DNA from: Cladopsammia gracilis
Lineage: Eukaryota > Cnidaria > Anthozoa > Scleractinia > Dendrophylliidae
Direction: 5' to 3'
NCBI GenBank assembly: GCA_022457155.1
Contig: JAJGOT010000240.1
Coordinates: 889,001-953,000, forward strand
DNA: 64,000 nucleotides
Shown: one piece after another, positions 14,101-22,500 of the stretch
Position numbering within the stretch: position 1 is the stretch's first letter
Layout of the letters: each line of letters starts with the position of its first letter
Translations under genes and position numbers: made by a program
The notes under the pieces: generated by a model
The model's input: only the letters and a program-made list of their open reading frames with translations
The model's database searches: none
What the model was told of the DNA's origin: nothing

Positions 14101-17100
14101 GTCAGAGGTTTACTGTGTCGAGGAAAGAACACTTTACCGTGTCAAGAAAACAAAGCTTTACCGTGTCAAGGAAACAAAGCTTTACCGTGTCAAGGAAACA
14201 AAGCTTTACCGTGTCAGGAAAACAAAGCTTTTGCGTGTTAAGCAGGTACGAACAATAGTGACTAACACGGAACACGGTAACTTTTGTTTTTCTTTTTAAA
14301 TATGCGCATATCAGAACTCTTGACACGATTAGCGTGTCGTGTCACAACGTGCTAAACTACCGTGTGCGTGTCATCACCTTAGTACATGAAATCCTGTGGA
14401 GGGTCACATATGACAACACATTCGCCACATTTGTCACTCCCCTACTACATGTTAGCAGATTTAAATGTTTTTCTCTTTTGATTATGTTATAAATGAAATG
14501 GTAAATGCAGCAGACGTACAACCATTGAGTTATGGATGCACTTGGGAGGTTTGCCAAGCACTCAAGAAGCTAGAGATGCTCAAGGCAATCTCTTACATCT
14601 CTCATCCTTAGCAACCTCCTGCATGCATCTGTTCACTTGATGCATGCACACTGCTGGTTTACCATTTCTTAAATAGTGTTTTATATGATTGTTATAACAT
14701 TATATGCAGACACCTACTTCCCCAGAAACATTACTATGGCTATAGCAAGCTAAGCTAATAGACCTCTTTAGCTTTTACAGTACCGCTCAAATGTAAGTTA
14801 CCACCTCTCGTCTCGTTTCTCGCGAGACGAGATTCTCGTCTCGCGATACGAGAATCTCGTCTCGCGATACGAGAATCGCGTCTCGAGAGAATCAGTGAAG
14901 CGGATATTTTGGAATACATTACGATCAATTATCTCGCGAGAAAACGACAACGTTAGTGCAAGCACTTGCTTAAAATTGCACACTTTATTCCCAGATTATT
15001 TTTAGTTCAAAGCGCATTGAATTTGCATGTTTTGTGCGTGTGAGCGAATTGAACTTGATAGGCTTTTGAATCCAAAAACTGCCATCACAAATGGAAAACT
15101 TGAATGGAAGTTATGTTAAAAATCGGAAAACACGACGTTAGTGAAAGCGCTTGATTTGCACGGCTTTATAAATATAGCAACAAACCCCGCTGCGATCGAT
15201 CGAACTTTGTAAATGTGCGTTGTTTACAAACACCGTCATGAATTAGTCACGGTTCTTTTTTGCTCCTTGGCCATCTTCACTTTCATAACATTCGATTATC
15301 GATTATCAACACACGTTTTATTCAAAACTACAGTTTTATTCAACAATGAAAGTAAAAGTTAAACTAAACTAAGTTTTATTCAACAAGTTTCCCGAAAATG
15401 TTTCGACCTTTGACAGTATGCAAATATGAGCGCTTTTGGAAGTCCAAAGATGTCCCTTGGGAATGCACTGTCAGCTCATTCCAAGTCTGAGATTATTCTC
15501 GCTTTTAAAAAGCGGGATAATTTTTGTCTTTCACCGCCCTCATCTTCATTCACCATGTTCCTTTTTTCCGGGAAAAAACTTTTGATAAGAAACACGTTAT
15601 TCACGTGATGAATTTAGTCGGTGAAAGTCGAAACGCAAACAAACGAAATTTGATACTCGTGCCTTTGACAACGTGACACAACTTGTGACTTCCGACTAAG
15701 CGTGTTGCAAAGAATTTGAAAGAAAGCAAGGTCTGGAATCATGCCGAAAAAACTCACAACTTCAAAGTCTACTGATTTCATAATTAATGACAACTGTCGA
15801 AGGCAGAGTATTTTACTGTTTCAATTGTAACTTTATAAGTGTTGTGGAATCCACGATATTCAATGCAAATCAATGCGGCCGCGCCGACAAATTGGCGCCC
15901 GCTTCTACATGTATGTTTACTAAAATGAAAATTTGCTCGCACTAAGTAAACGAGAAATACTCGGCACATCATGGAAATTTTTATCATTAAAGATTGTGCC
16001 TTTTACTTCCAAAGATACATAAAAGCGGGAAAAGCGTCACCTATTCCGAACGGCAGCGTTACAATCAATGACAAGCGCAGAGTTCGAGTTCGGCGACGCC
16101 GGGTAGCGATCGGCAAATTTTAATATACATGTAACTGGCATGTTTGAAGACGCTGAAAGCCATGAACGTTATGTTTTCGATTTAAAACCTAAAACTTAAC
16201 ACCATTCGTATGAATACGATTTTTGAGGCCTCGTAGATTTGAAAATTTGAAGACTATAATCTTAATGCACGCACTACGCAACAGAGTTCGGCAAGTGAAG
16301 CATAGTCAAAGCGGAGTTTCATCGCGTTCATGTTGCTACAGTGTGGTTTACAATAGGCTATTAAAATCTTGCGAGAAGTTAAGGCAGTGAAACTTACAGT
16401 TTTTAAAGCTTCTCGCGATACAAGTGTCTCGTCTCTCGATACGAGAATCGAGTCTTGCGATACGAGAATCTCGTCTCGCGAGACGAGAATCGCGTCTCGC
16501 GAGACGGTGGTAACTTACTTTTGAGCGGTACTGTATGTTTTGTTTTCCCAATATAGGTCATGTGCTGTTTTCAAGGGAATTTGTCCTTTCATAAATTATG
16601 TGTACACATGCACATGAAGAAAACAAAATTTAAAAGAAACAGTTCTCTAGGGTAACATCACATGATCTACATTGGGAAAACAAAACATACCACAGGTAGC
16701 CCAAGCTCAAGTGATGTTTACCCGTAATTTGAAATAATTAATAGCGAAATTATAAGGATTTGTATGGGAAAAATTCACTTTGAATTTGAGGGTAAAATTC
16801 GGAACAATATTTTAATAAAACTGGCTCACCAGAACTTCTTTGTGTGTTTATGTGTGTCTTGAGTTTTTTATGGGTCGATTCAAAGCGATTCCAGCAAGTT
16901 TTAGTTCCACGGTTTCTTCCTCCCTAAACAAGAGACAAGGTAGGGTACTAGAGACGCGAAGCCCAGCCAATCAGCCAAACGAAAACAGCCATAAATTCGA
17001 ACCAATACCTCCGATTGCCTCGAGATCCCACATGGGGCAAGTTCCATACATTGTTTAAACAATGCTTTCCGTCATCGGGCACAAACGTCTGCCAAGCGGG

Positions 17101-18304
17101 AATTGCAGCTCCTAAAACTCAAACACTTTTCCGTTGAGTCCCGTAGAAAGATGCGTGGTTAGTATGTTCTGTGTGAGGACAGTTTGAAACTGGATTAGTG
17201 ACCTGGCCTTGTGGTTCAAATTACCTACACACCCGGTGGGCGATGGGCTGTATTATTGTCTTTGACATAAGCTTGCGCCCACCGGGTGTGTAGGTAATGT
17301 GAACTGCAAGCCGGGTCACTAAGCCAGTTTCAAACATTCCTCACACGGAACATACTAACCATGCATCTTTCTATTGCGCCCGATGAAGGAAAACATTGTT
17401 TAAACAATGTATGGAACTTGCCCCATGTGGAATCTCGAGGTGATCAGAGGTATTGGTTCAAATTTATGGCTGTTTTCCTTCGGTTGATTGGCTGGGCTTC
17501 GCGTCACTTGTACCCTACCTTGTCTCTCTTTTAGGGAGGAAGAAACAGTGGAACTAAAATTCGCTGGAAACCAGAAAACACTCAAGATACAAGTAAACAC
17601 ACAAAGAAGTTCTGGTGAGCCAGTTTTATTCAAATATCGTTCCGAATTTTACGCTCAAATTTGAAGTGAATTTTTCCCATACAAATCCTTATAATTTTGC
17701 TGTTAAGCTTAATTATTTCAAATTACGTGTAAACATCACTTGAGCTTGAGCTTTCTGTGAAAATTCCTGTGAATACAAGCTAAAGAGGTCTATTCAGTTG
17801 ACATATTTAGCCATTACCTTGAACGTTTTGTGACACTATCACACATGACGATGCAGTCACTAACTTCACCAAACGCTGAAAAATACTCCTGTAAACTTTC
17901 TAAAAATGGAACGAAGAAGTGGTAGCATGAAGTAAGCTTATAAAGTAATAAGGTAAATGATCATAAAACACGTGTTAGCAGTTTGACGAATGGCCAGACA
18001 TGTCGTATTATAAATTGGGCAGTCTGTTTTACCTTTAGTTGTTTCTGCGGACAGTCCACCCACAAAGACTTTCCTAATGCAGAGAAAAAGCGCAACAAAA
18101 AGATAAGAAAACTTGCAGAGACGAAACAACTGATCCAGAAAGCTTGAACAACATTAAGCTTAAGATTTAACCTTAAGCACGGTGACTACAAAATCAAATT
18201 TTACCGGTCGAAAAAGCTGCAAAAATACAATAAATGAAAGTTAAAGGTGCTTACCCAATGTCGTCCCCTCTGCTTGTTCCTCGAACCATTTTTGACTTTA
18301 TCAT
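2106..18304 (-). CDS. tandem-RRM RNA-binding protein (Musashi/DAZAP1/hnRNP A-B type), 5' seven exons
   Basis: Seven exons on the minus strand join in consistent phase: 18304-18255, 18073-18033, 17899-17818, 11457-11373, 10380-10300, 2894-2796 and 2154-2106, giving 162 codons so far. All introns are GT-AG. After about 16 residues, RRM1 starts with RNP2 KVFVGGL and has RNP1 RGFGFVTF. A linker beginning [10 protein letters not shown] follows, then RRM2 with RNP2 KIFVGGL; the gene leaves the window before RRM2's RNP1. The order RRM-IDPK linker-RRM and the motif [12 protein letters not shown] are typical of Musashi, DAZAP1 and hnRNP A/B proteins, which bind single-stranded RNA and act in splicing, transport or translation control. 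Which member this is cannot be settled without the C-terminus. The introns of 6.4 and 7.4 kb are swollen by transposons. The first ATG is preferred; a second in-frame ATG follows five codons later. Confidence 0.9.
2796..2894 (-). CDS. RRM gene exon 6 (start of RRM2)
   Basis: The 33-codon exon encodes [18 protein letters not shown] then [15 protein letters not shown], with RNP2 and helix 1 of RRM2. The acceptor is TTTTTAG and the donor GTACAG, both in phase 0. Confidence 0.9.
3413..4270. mobile_element. TA-flanked TIR element (Tc1/mariner or pogo-like MITE)
   Basis: The terminal inverted repeats read CCGTATTTACCC at the left end and GGGTAAATACGG at the right, continuing with GTGTATAAGTC on both arms. 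Both ends abut TA, the target duplication used by the Tc1/mariner/pogo superfamily. The element is 858 bp and codes for no transposase I can see, so it is non-autonomous. It sits in intron 6 of the RRM gene. Confidence 0.8.
4271..4725. other. intron stretch with a short tandem duplication
   Basis: This is intron of the RRM gene. A 26-bp unit beginning AAGTATATGAATG is present twice in tandem near 4452-4503. Nothing else is recognised. Confidence 0.4.
4726..6146. mobile_element. candidate hAT-like non-autonomous element
   Basis: The ends read CAGGGTGC and GCACCCTG, a short inverted repeat of the hAT kind. Subterminal regions repeat the motif CCCGCACAAT on the left (4740-4815) and right (6065-6105). 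No 8-bp target duplication is visible at these exact ends and no transposase is encoded, so class assignment is tentative. Confidence 0.5.
6351..6396 (+). ncRNA. decayed hammerhead (copy 1)
   Basis: Helix I (ACTGCA/TGCAGT), CTGATGA and the GGCC hairpin are kept. The GAAAC segment reads AGAAC, so G12 and A13 are changed and cleavage is not expected. Confidence 0.7.
6564..6609 (+). ncRNA. decayed hammerhead (copy 2)
   Basis: The stems and CTGATGA are kept. GAAAC has become ACGAC, so the core is inactive. Confidence 0.7.
6776..6821 (+). ncRNA. hammerhead ribozyme, intact core (copy 3)
   Basis: Helix I pairs ACTGCA (6776-6781) with TGCAGT (6816-6821). The core is CTGATGA (6782-6788) and GAAAC (6802-6806). 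Helix II is GGCC/GGCC with a five-base loop (6789-6801). Helix III is minimal, and GTC places the predicted cleavage after C6815. All invariant hammerhead positions (C3, U4, G5, A6, G8, A9, G12, A13, A14, the A15.1-U16.1 pair) are present. Such minimal forms often act as dimers, which the palindromic helix III would allow. Confidence 0.8.
7002..7046 (+). ncRNA. decayed hammerhead (copy 4, array end)
   Basis: CTGATGA and the GGCC hairpin are kept, GAAAC reads AAAAC, and the helix I partner after GTC is lost because the array ends here. Confidence 0.65.
7047..8477. other. intron stretch with small inverted repeats
   Basis: No exon is recognised. A hairpin around 7460-7535 is built from AAACTCAATCCTTGA and its complement. 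A shorter one near 8247-8302 pairs GAAGCCGGGTACC with its complement. The rest is plain intronic DNA of the RRM gene. Confidence 0.4.
8478..10229. mobile_element. TA-flanked TIR element A with subterminal tandem repeats
   Basis: The 1752-bp element begins TGTGACCTTTCACGCG and ends in its complement, with inverted repeats of about 45 bp and TA on each side. Inside each end lies a block of 42-44 bp repeats built round the palindrome CGTTCGAACG: about 3.5 copies at 8600-8755 and four at 9927-10110, in the same orientation. No transposase is seen. It shares internal sequence with element B (AACAAGCGGCCC and ATCTTGAATGAAACTAAA), so the two are relatives. Confidence 0.82.
10300..10380 (-). CDS. RRM gene exon 5 (inter-RRM linker)
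   Basis: The 27-codon exon begins [16 protein letters not shown] and ends SRGPPT. The IDPK(R/V)A sequence after RRM1 is a hallmark of Musashi/DAZAP1-type proteins. The donor is GTAAGT. Confidence 0.9.
10381..11059. other. intron 4 with a degenerate tandem repeat
   Basis: This is intron of the RRM gene. Between about 10775 and 10890 a unit containing GTAACAAACTACATGCAGTG and ATATGAAATTGC occurs two to three times. Several TGTGTAAT/ATTACAC motifs give it an inverted character. No coding sequence is seen. Confidence 0.45.
11060..11345. repeat. dispersed repeat, copy 1
   Basis: This shares a long colinear match with 49390-49660: AATGAACCAATCA, AAATACATG, GATTGGTT, AAAACCAAAGCAATC and CTCAA(T/C)TGAAAACC in the same order. 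Two copies 38 kb apart show a dispersed short element. No coding capacity or target duplication was found. Confidence 0.7.
11373..11457 (-). CDS. RRM gene exon 4 (RNP1 of RRM1)
   Basis: The exon encodes [19 protein letters not shown] then [10 protein letters not shown], completing RRM1 with the aromatic RNP1 residues intact. The 6.4-kb intron before it carries three nested transposons. Confidence 0.92.
11809..14408. mobile_element. TA-flanked TIR element B with subterminal tandem repeats
   Basis: The 2600-bp element begins TGTGACCCTCCACAGG and ends in the complement; the inverted repeats run about 55 bp and both ends abut TA. The left subterminal block (11995-12085) repeats CTTACCGTGC at about 20-bp spacing. 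The right block (14120-14235) repeats a 23-bp unit starting CTTTACCGTGTC four times. Its terminus resembles that of element A. No transposase is recognised; the short ORFs inside look fortuitous. Confidence 0.82.
14778..16533. mobile_element. TA-flanked TIR element C with subterminal tandem repeats
   Basis: The 1756-bp element begins CAGTACCGCTCAAA and ends in the complement, with TA on both sides. Both subterminal regions (14808-14890 and 16410-16505) are arrays of about 22 bp built from TCTCGTCTCGCGA and its complement. It shares the phrase GAACGG(T/C)AGCGTTACA with element A. A CAGT start with TA target fits pogo/Tigger-like elements. No transposase is visible. Confidence 0.8.
16691..17759. 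repeat. 1-kb palindrome
   Basis: The left arm (from CACAGGTAGCCCAAGCTCAA) is repeated as a diverged inverted copy ending at 17759. Arms are about 530-550 bp with a 32-base loop near 17243-17274, next to the inner match CCTACACACCCGGTGGGCG. Matching ORFs of 72 and 77 codons on opposite strands are a by-product of the palindrome. Confidence 0.85.
17818..17899 (-). CDS. RRM gene exon 3 (middle of RRM1)
   Basis: The exon encodes [19 protein letters not shown] followed by CDSVTKRS, i.e. helix 1 and strands 2-3 of RRM1. The acceptor is TTTTTAG and the donor GTAATG. It lies just outside the right end of the large fold-back element at 14757-17794. Confidence 0.9.
18033..18073 (-). CDS. RRM gene exon 2 (RNP2 of RRM1)
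   Basis: The 41-bp exon encodes [13 protein letters not shown], the first beta strand and turn of RRM1. The acceptor is ATTAG and the donor GTAAAA. It joins the neighbouring exons in phase. Confidence 0.9.
18255..18304 (-). CDS. RRM gene exon 1 (start codon)
   Basis: The exon encodes [17 protein letters not shown] and ends at a GTAAGC donor in phase 2. The upstream sequence has in-frame decay, and the protein runs straight into RRM1 in the next exon, so this is the likely first coding exon. Confidence 0.8.
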
Positions 18305-19494
18305 TCGTAAGAGAAATACACGGCCAATAACTTTTACAATAAATAACCACGAGATCAAGACGCTATCAAGCTCATGAACCACTGACGCGGGAGTAATCTA
18401 AAGTCCCGGATTATACGCGAACACGTGAGCGCGCGCGGTGGCTTCCCAGGTGTCTCTGGGTCGATGTCAATTGTTTTGACAAGAGTGTGAGATATCATAT
18501 CTCCCCTTCATACGCGGCTAAACTATAGAATACAGGGACACATTTTTTAGATCTTTTTACCGTGTACCAAGAGCTGGCTTTTTTGGTTCGTTTGCTCTTT
18601 AGTCACCACCGAACCAAACTGGCCAAATTTACATCCACTGCCGAGCTAAACGGGCCAGCAAAAAGATTTCTTGTTCTTCTGGCACACATCGACTGCCGAA
18701 CCATACAGGCCACCAAATAGTCCAAATACACAGACCCAAAATCATTTTATGTTCTTAACATCCACTGCCGAGCCAAACGGGCCAAACAAGCCACCAAATA
18801 CACAGAACCAACATAGTTTCTCGTTCTTCAATATATCGCCTCCTCGCTAATATCACGACTCGACACCCGGAACCCCGTTTATACGTTACATGTCTTACAT
18901 ACAAACCAACTGCAAATTTGATATTTAACGTTTCTCCAAAACCCTGTTCCCAGAGGTTTTCCGTTTCAGTTCCTTCTTCTCCACGAGATAACCCATGAGA
19001 CCAGGCTTCTATTTAAATAAAATGCACGGGTGTTGGAGGGTGTCTAGCTATTAACTCCCGTGACACGGTGACACCCGCTAAATTTATTTGTATACTGTCA
19101 TTGAGTGATCTAAAGTTCGACACCTCCGCGGGCTCCGCGTTCCAATTTAGCTCGACTTGTGGGCAAGTCTTAGTGACAACTAACATGACACACACGGAAT
19201 AAAAATAATATGCCAAGCATATGTGACAAGAAGAAAAGTTGCATTACTTTCTCCACGTTCAAAATGTCTATGGAACTGAAACAGGGTCGAATCTGATGAC
19301 CCGTGAAGGAATTGTTTGACTTCCGCCGACTGAGGTGACCAATAAAAAAGGAGAGAGAACATGAATTTACACGTTGATATACACACTCATTCTTCAAAAC
19401 TTCGGAACAGTTTGCAATATATTTTCTAATATTTCGACGTGAAATTGCGAATGCCGAAGGAGTGTCTTGATTTAGACCACATCGTCTGATTGTA
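18305..19494. promoter_or_regulatory. head-to-head intergenic region of genes 1 and 2
   Basis: The start codons of the minus-strand RRM gene (18304) and the plus-strand synaptotagmin-like gene (19495) are 1.19 kb apart and diverge. Both promoters must lie here or in unseen 5' exons. A degenerate repeat occupies 18590-18835. I see no unambiguous core promoter motif. Confidence 0.5.
18590..18835. repeat. degenerate tandem repeat
   Basis: The phrase ACATCCACTGCCGAGC(T/C)AAACG, followed by a CC-rich segment with CACCAAATA, recurs imperfectly about three times at roughly 65-110 bp spacing. Confidence 0.55.
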
Positions 19495-19501
19495 ATGGAT
19501 G
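19495..19501 (+). CDS. synaptotagmin-like exon 1 (7-nt coding end)
   Basis: ATGGATG precedes a strong GTGAGT donor, and its phase fits the CTTTCAG acceptor of exon 2, giving an MDDVML start. No in-frame alternative upstream was traced. Confidence 0.65.
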
Positions 19502-22500
19502 GTGAGTAAGAAAACACTATTTTTATTTCACGACTTATAACCAGCTAAACATAGACAGTTTATTAATACTCGTGTATTTATTTTGCTTTCAGATGTCATG
19601 CTTGTGCTAGTGGCTATAGCTGGAGGAATAATCTCCGCAACTATTTCAATTTTTATCTGCACTTTCGCCTGCCGTTATAGGGCCGCTGGCAAAGTGAGTA
19701 ACACCGGTAACTCGAGAAACAAAGGCGAAGCTGAGCCCATCCTCTCTGGTAGAAGGAGCCCAGACTTGGGATCAACTGAGATGAATGAGGGAGACGTCTC
19801 TCCTTGTCTCTCTTGTAGGAAATTATCCACATTTTCTAACCCATGTGAGTGCGACATGAACTCGGCGCAACCCGATGACAGGAAACCGTGTCAGGTGCAG
19901 TTTGAGCTTTTCTATAATTTTCACAATTCTCATTTGTTTATTAACATAATGTGTGGATTGAATGTTCCGCGACGGTGGTATGGAAAATACCCGCCAACAC
20001 AAGTGCGATTTCAACTTCTTCCAGACGATTCCAACATTTACCGTACGGAAATCAAAAGCAACACTGGTGAGCCGATTTTTAACGAGACCTTCGAGTTTAT
20101 TGGTTATTCGGAAAATGAACTAAGGGAATTAATCCTTCGTCTCGGCTTATACGCGTTTGATAAGTTCAGCAGAGGGAAAATGGTTGGATACACAGACGTG
20201 CATTTCAGTCAGGAGAAATTTCAACCTAGTGAGCCAACAATAATATGGAGAGAGCTGCTACCTAAATCCCAGGTATGTATTTTCCATTGTGCTATTGAAA
20301 CTTAAAAGGAAGAACTCTTTGATGAACTTTAAAATGACATGTTCTGGTGATATATGATCGACCACTTGATCGAGCTTTAATTAGCACAAGGATGTTTTTA
20401 GTAGTTGTATACAAAGCTGAGTGTCAATTATAGGTCATTATTATTACAAACCTTCTCTTGTTCCCCTTCCTTGAAATTTAATAAAGGGCAACGATCTAAA
20501 TCACGCATAGTTGAGAAATAATCAAATAAGGCATATCTAATTACCATCAAATTGAACAGAAAAGTTCAGTCGAATTTTAATAAGGGCCATATCAAAGAAT
20601 CTATAACGAGATTGTTTGCGAAAATTCCGACTCCGACGAGCTATAAAAGCGTACTAAGATTGTAGTGGTTCGGTACATTTACAAATTCCCCTTGATGAAT
20701 TGTAAATAATTATAAGTTCTCACAACAACTTTTATTTCATCTTGTGGCAATCGGTGAGGAGAATTAATATTTTGAGCTTCAGCATATTTTATCCTATTTG
20801 TTATGTGGTAGGCTAATCACCAATGGTTTGTCCTTAGTTTTATGACTGGCAAACAGGAACATTTTTCAAAGCAATTGTGAATATAGGAAGCTTTTCTACA
20901 AGTAGTAGTAAGTAAACAGTTCAATGACCGTCTACTTTTCGTCAATGGCTACGGCCACATTTTCATAAGGAGTAAAGACCAGTTTTAACTTCAAATTCTT
21001 TCATTTTGTTGCTCGTGCTGAAGCGTTAATTATTCCCATAAAACCAGTCTCAGCTATCCATAAGCATAAACGGAAGCTTAAAGTCTGGCTCCACTTGTGA
21101 CATAAGTCTAAGCAGAAGCGGAAACATAAAATTTGATCCTTATGCTTATGCTTGCGCTTATGTTTATGTCGGGGCCGTTTTCACTGGACCGATATTCAAT
21201 GTTATGATTATGCTTATGCCTATCGTTATGTCGCTGATAAAAACAAAACAGGCTTAATGATTTAAAACAATAGAGTTAGATATGATACCAATGTCAGAAG
21301 GACCCAGAAATGTTCTCGAACTTTGAATATGGTACCAATAACAACAACAACAACAACCGTGAACAGAACTCCGAACGTTCAGTCAGAAAGAGGCCGGCAA
21401 CTTTGAAGACATATTCCTGAAACATATGCAGTTATATCATCTACGTTATGTTTCGGCCACAATAGTTTCAGTTCAATAGAAAGAAAGTTGCGGTGAGCTA
21501 ACGATATCATTCAAGGCCAAATTACAATATATAAATCTTGTGCCGAGTCGAGATTAAAGCACGAATATCATTTTCCAAATTATATTAGCTGCGGTTAACG
21601 TGCGGTTACCCACACGTAAATTCTGTTCTATGTGGGGAAGAAAAAGTTATGCAAATCCAAAGGAGGAAATATCGCTCCTCTATAACAATTGAATTAAGTG
21701 CCCGTTGTGTAAATCGCTTAATTAGCTCAAGTTAGTAAGTAACACGTCCAATTCTGACTTTGAGAACTTAAAAACGTATGTGCTACAGTTGTGCTTGCCT
21801 TGTAGAGACTTCTTTCCGGCATGAGAACAGCTCGTGAGGTTTGCAACAAGATCTACAGAAGGAATGTATCGACATCTACGCTAGCAAACACTCTATTGTT
21901 TTTACAACACAGCAAACAATATAATATCGATAATAGTGACGTGTATATTCAAGCTTGAGCAAACAGAAAAATAAGACAAAAACCCGCGATTTTTGCAAAC
22001 CGATGAACCGGTATGTCAAGTGGTCTCAAGTATGGGCGGTGTGTGTCCTCTTATACATTTAAAGCAGTTTGAGGAAAAGAGGTGGAGTGTCGTATAATAA
22101 AAGGATTTTTCCCACCGCGACGTGAAAAATCGTATCTCGACACATGTGAAGATATCAATTTTATTTTCACTGTGAAGAGTGAAGATATCAATATCTTTAC
22201 GTTTGCTCTTATCAAATGCCAAAGTGTCAGTCTGCAATCAAAACATCTTCAGATCTACCTAGAAAATCTTCGGACATCTATCCTCGGAAAATGATCGAAA
22301 ACGTTCGTACAACCTTCTGACGGTATTCGGAGAATTTTAGAAAATCTTCGGAAATCTGACAAGAAATAAGACATGGCCGCTTGGAGATATGAAATTTCTC
22401 TTGTCGTTTTCAACTAGAAATTTCTCTTTTCATGTTCAACTCGATACTTCGAGTTGAACAAGAAAAGGGAGATTTTAAGTTGAAAACGACAAGAGACTGA

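Larger units (their letters stand above)
14757..17794. mobile_element. fold-back element interrupted by element C
   Basis: An 18-bp inverted repeat, AATAGACCTCTTTAGCTT, marks both ends (14757-14774 and the complement at 17777-17794). Inside lie TIR element C (14778-16533), a short stem (16534-16565 with 16659-16690) and a 1-kb palindrome (16691-17759). The simplest reading is an older fold-back element hit by younger insertions. It fills half of intron 3 of the RRM gene. Confidence 0.65.

Noticed and set aside
16840..17633. Two similar ORFs (72 and 77 codons) as a duplicated gene
   Set aside because: They are the two arms of the palindrome read on opposite strands; no other support.
19170..19517. 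115-codon minus-strand ORF upstream of the synaptotagmin-like gene
   Set aside because: No family resemblance, and it overlaps the likely first exon and promoter of the plus-strand gene.
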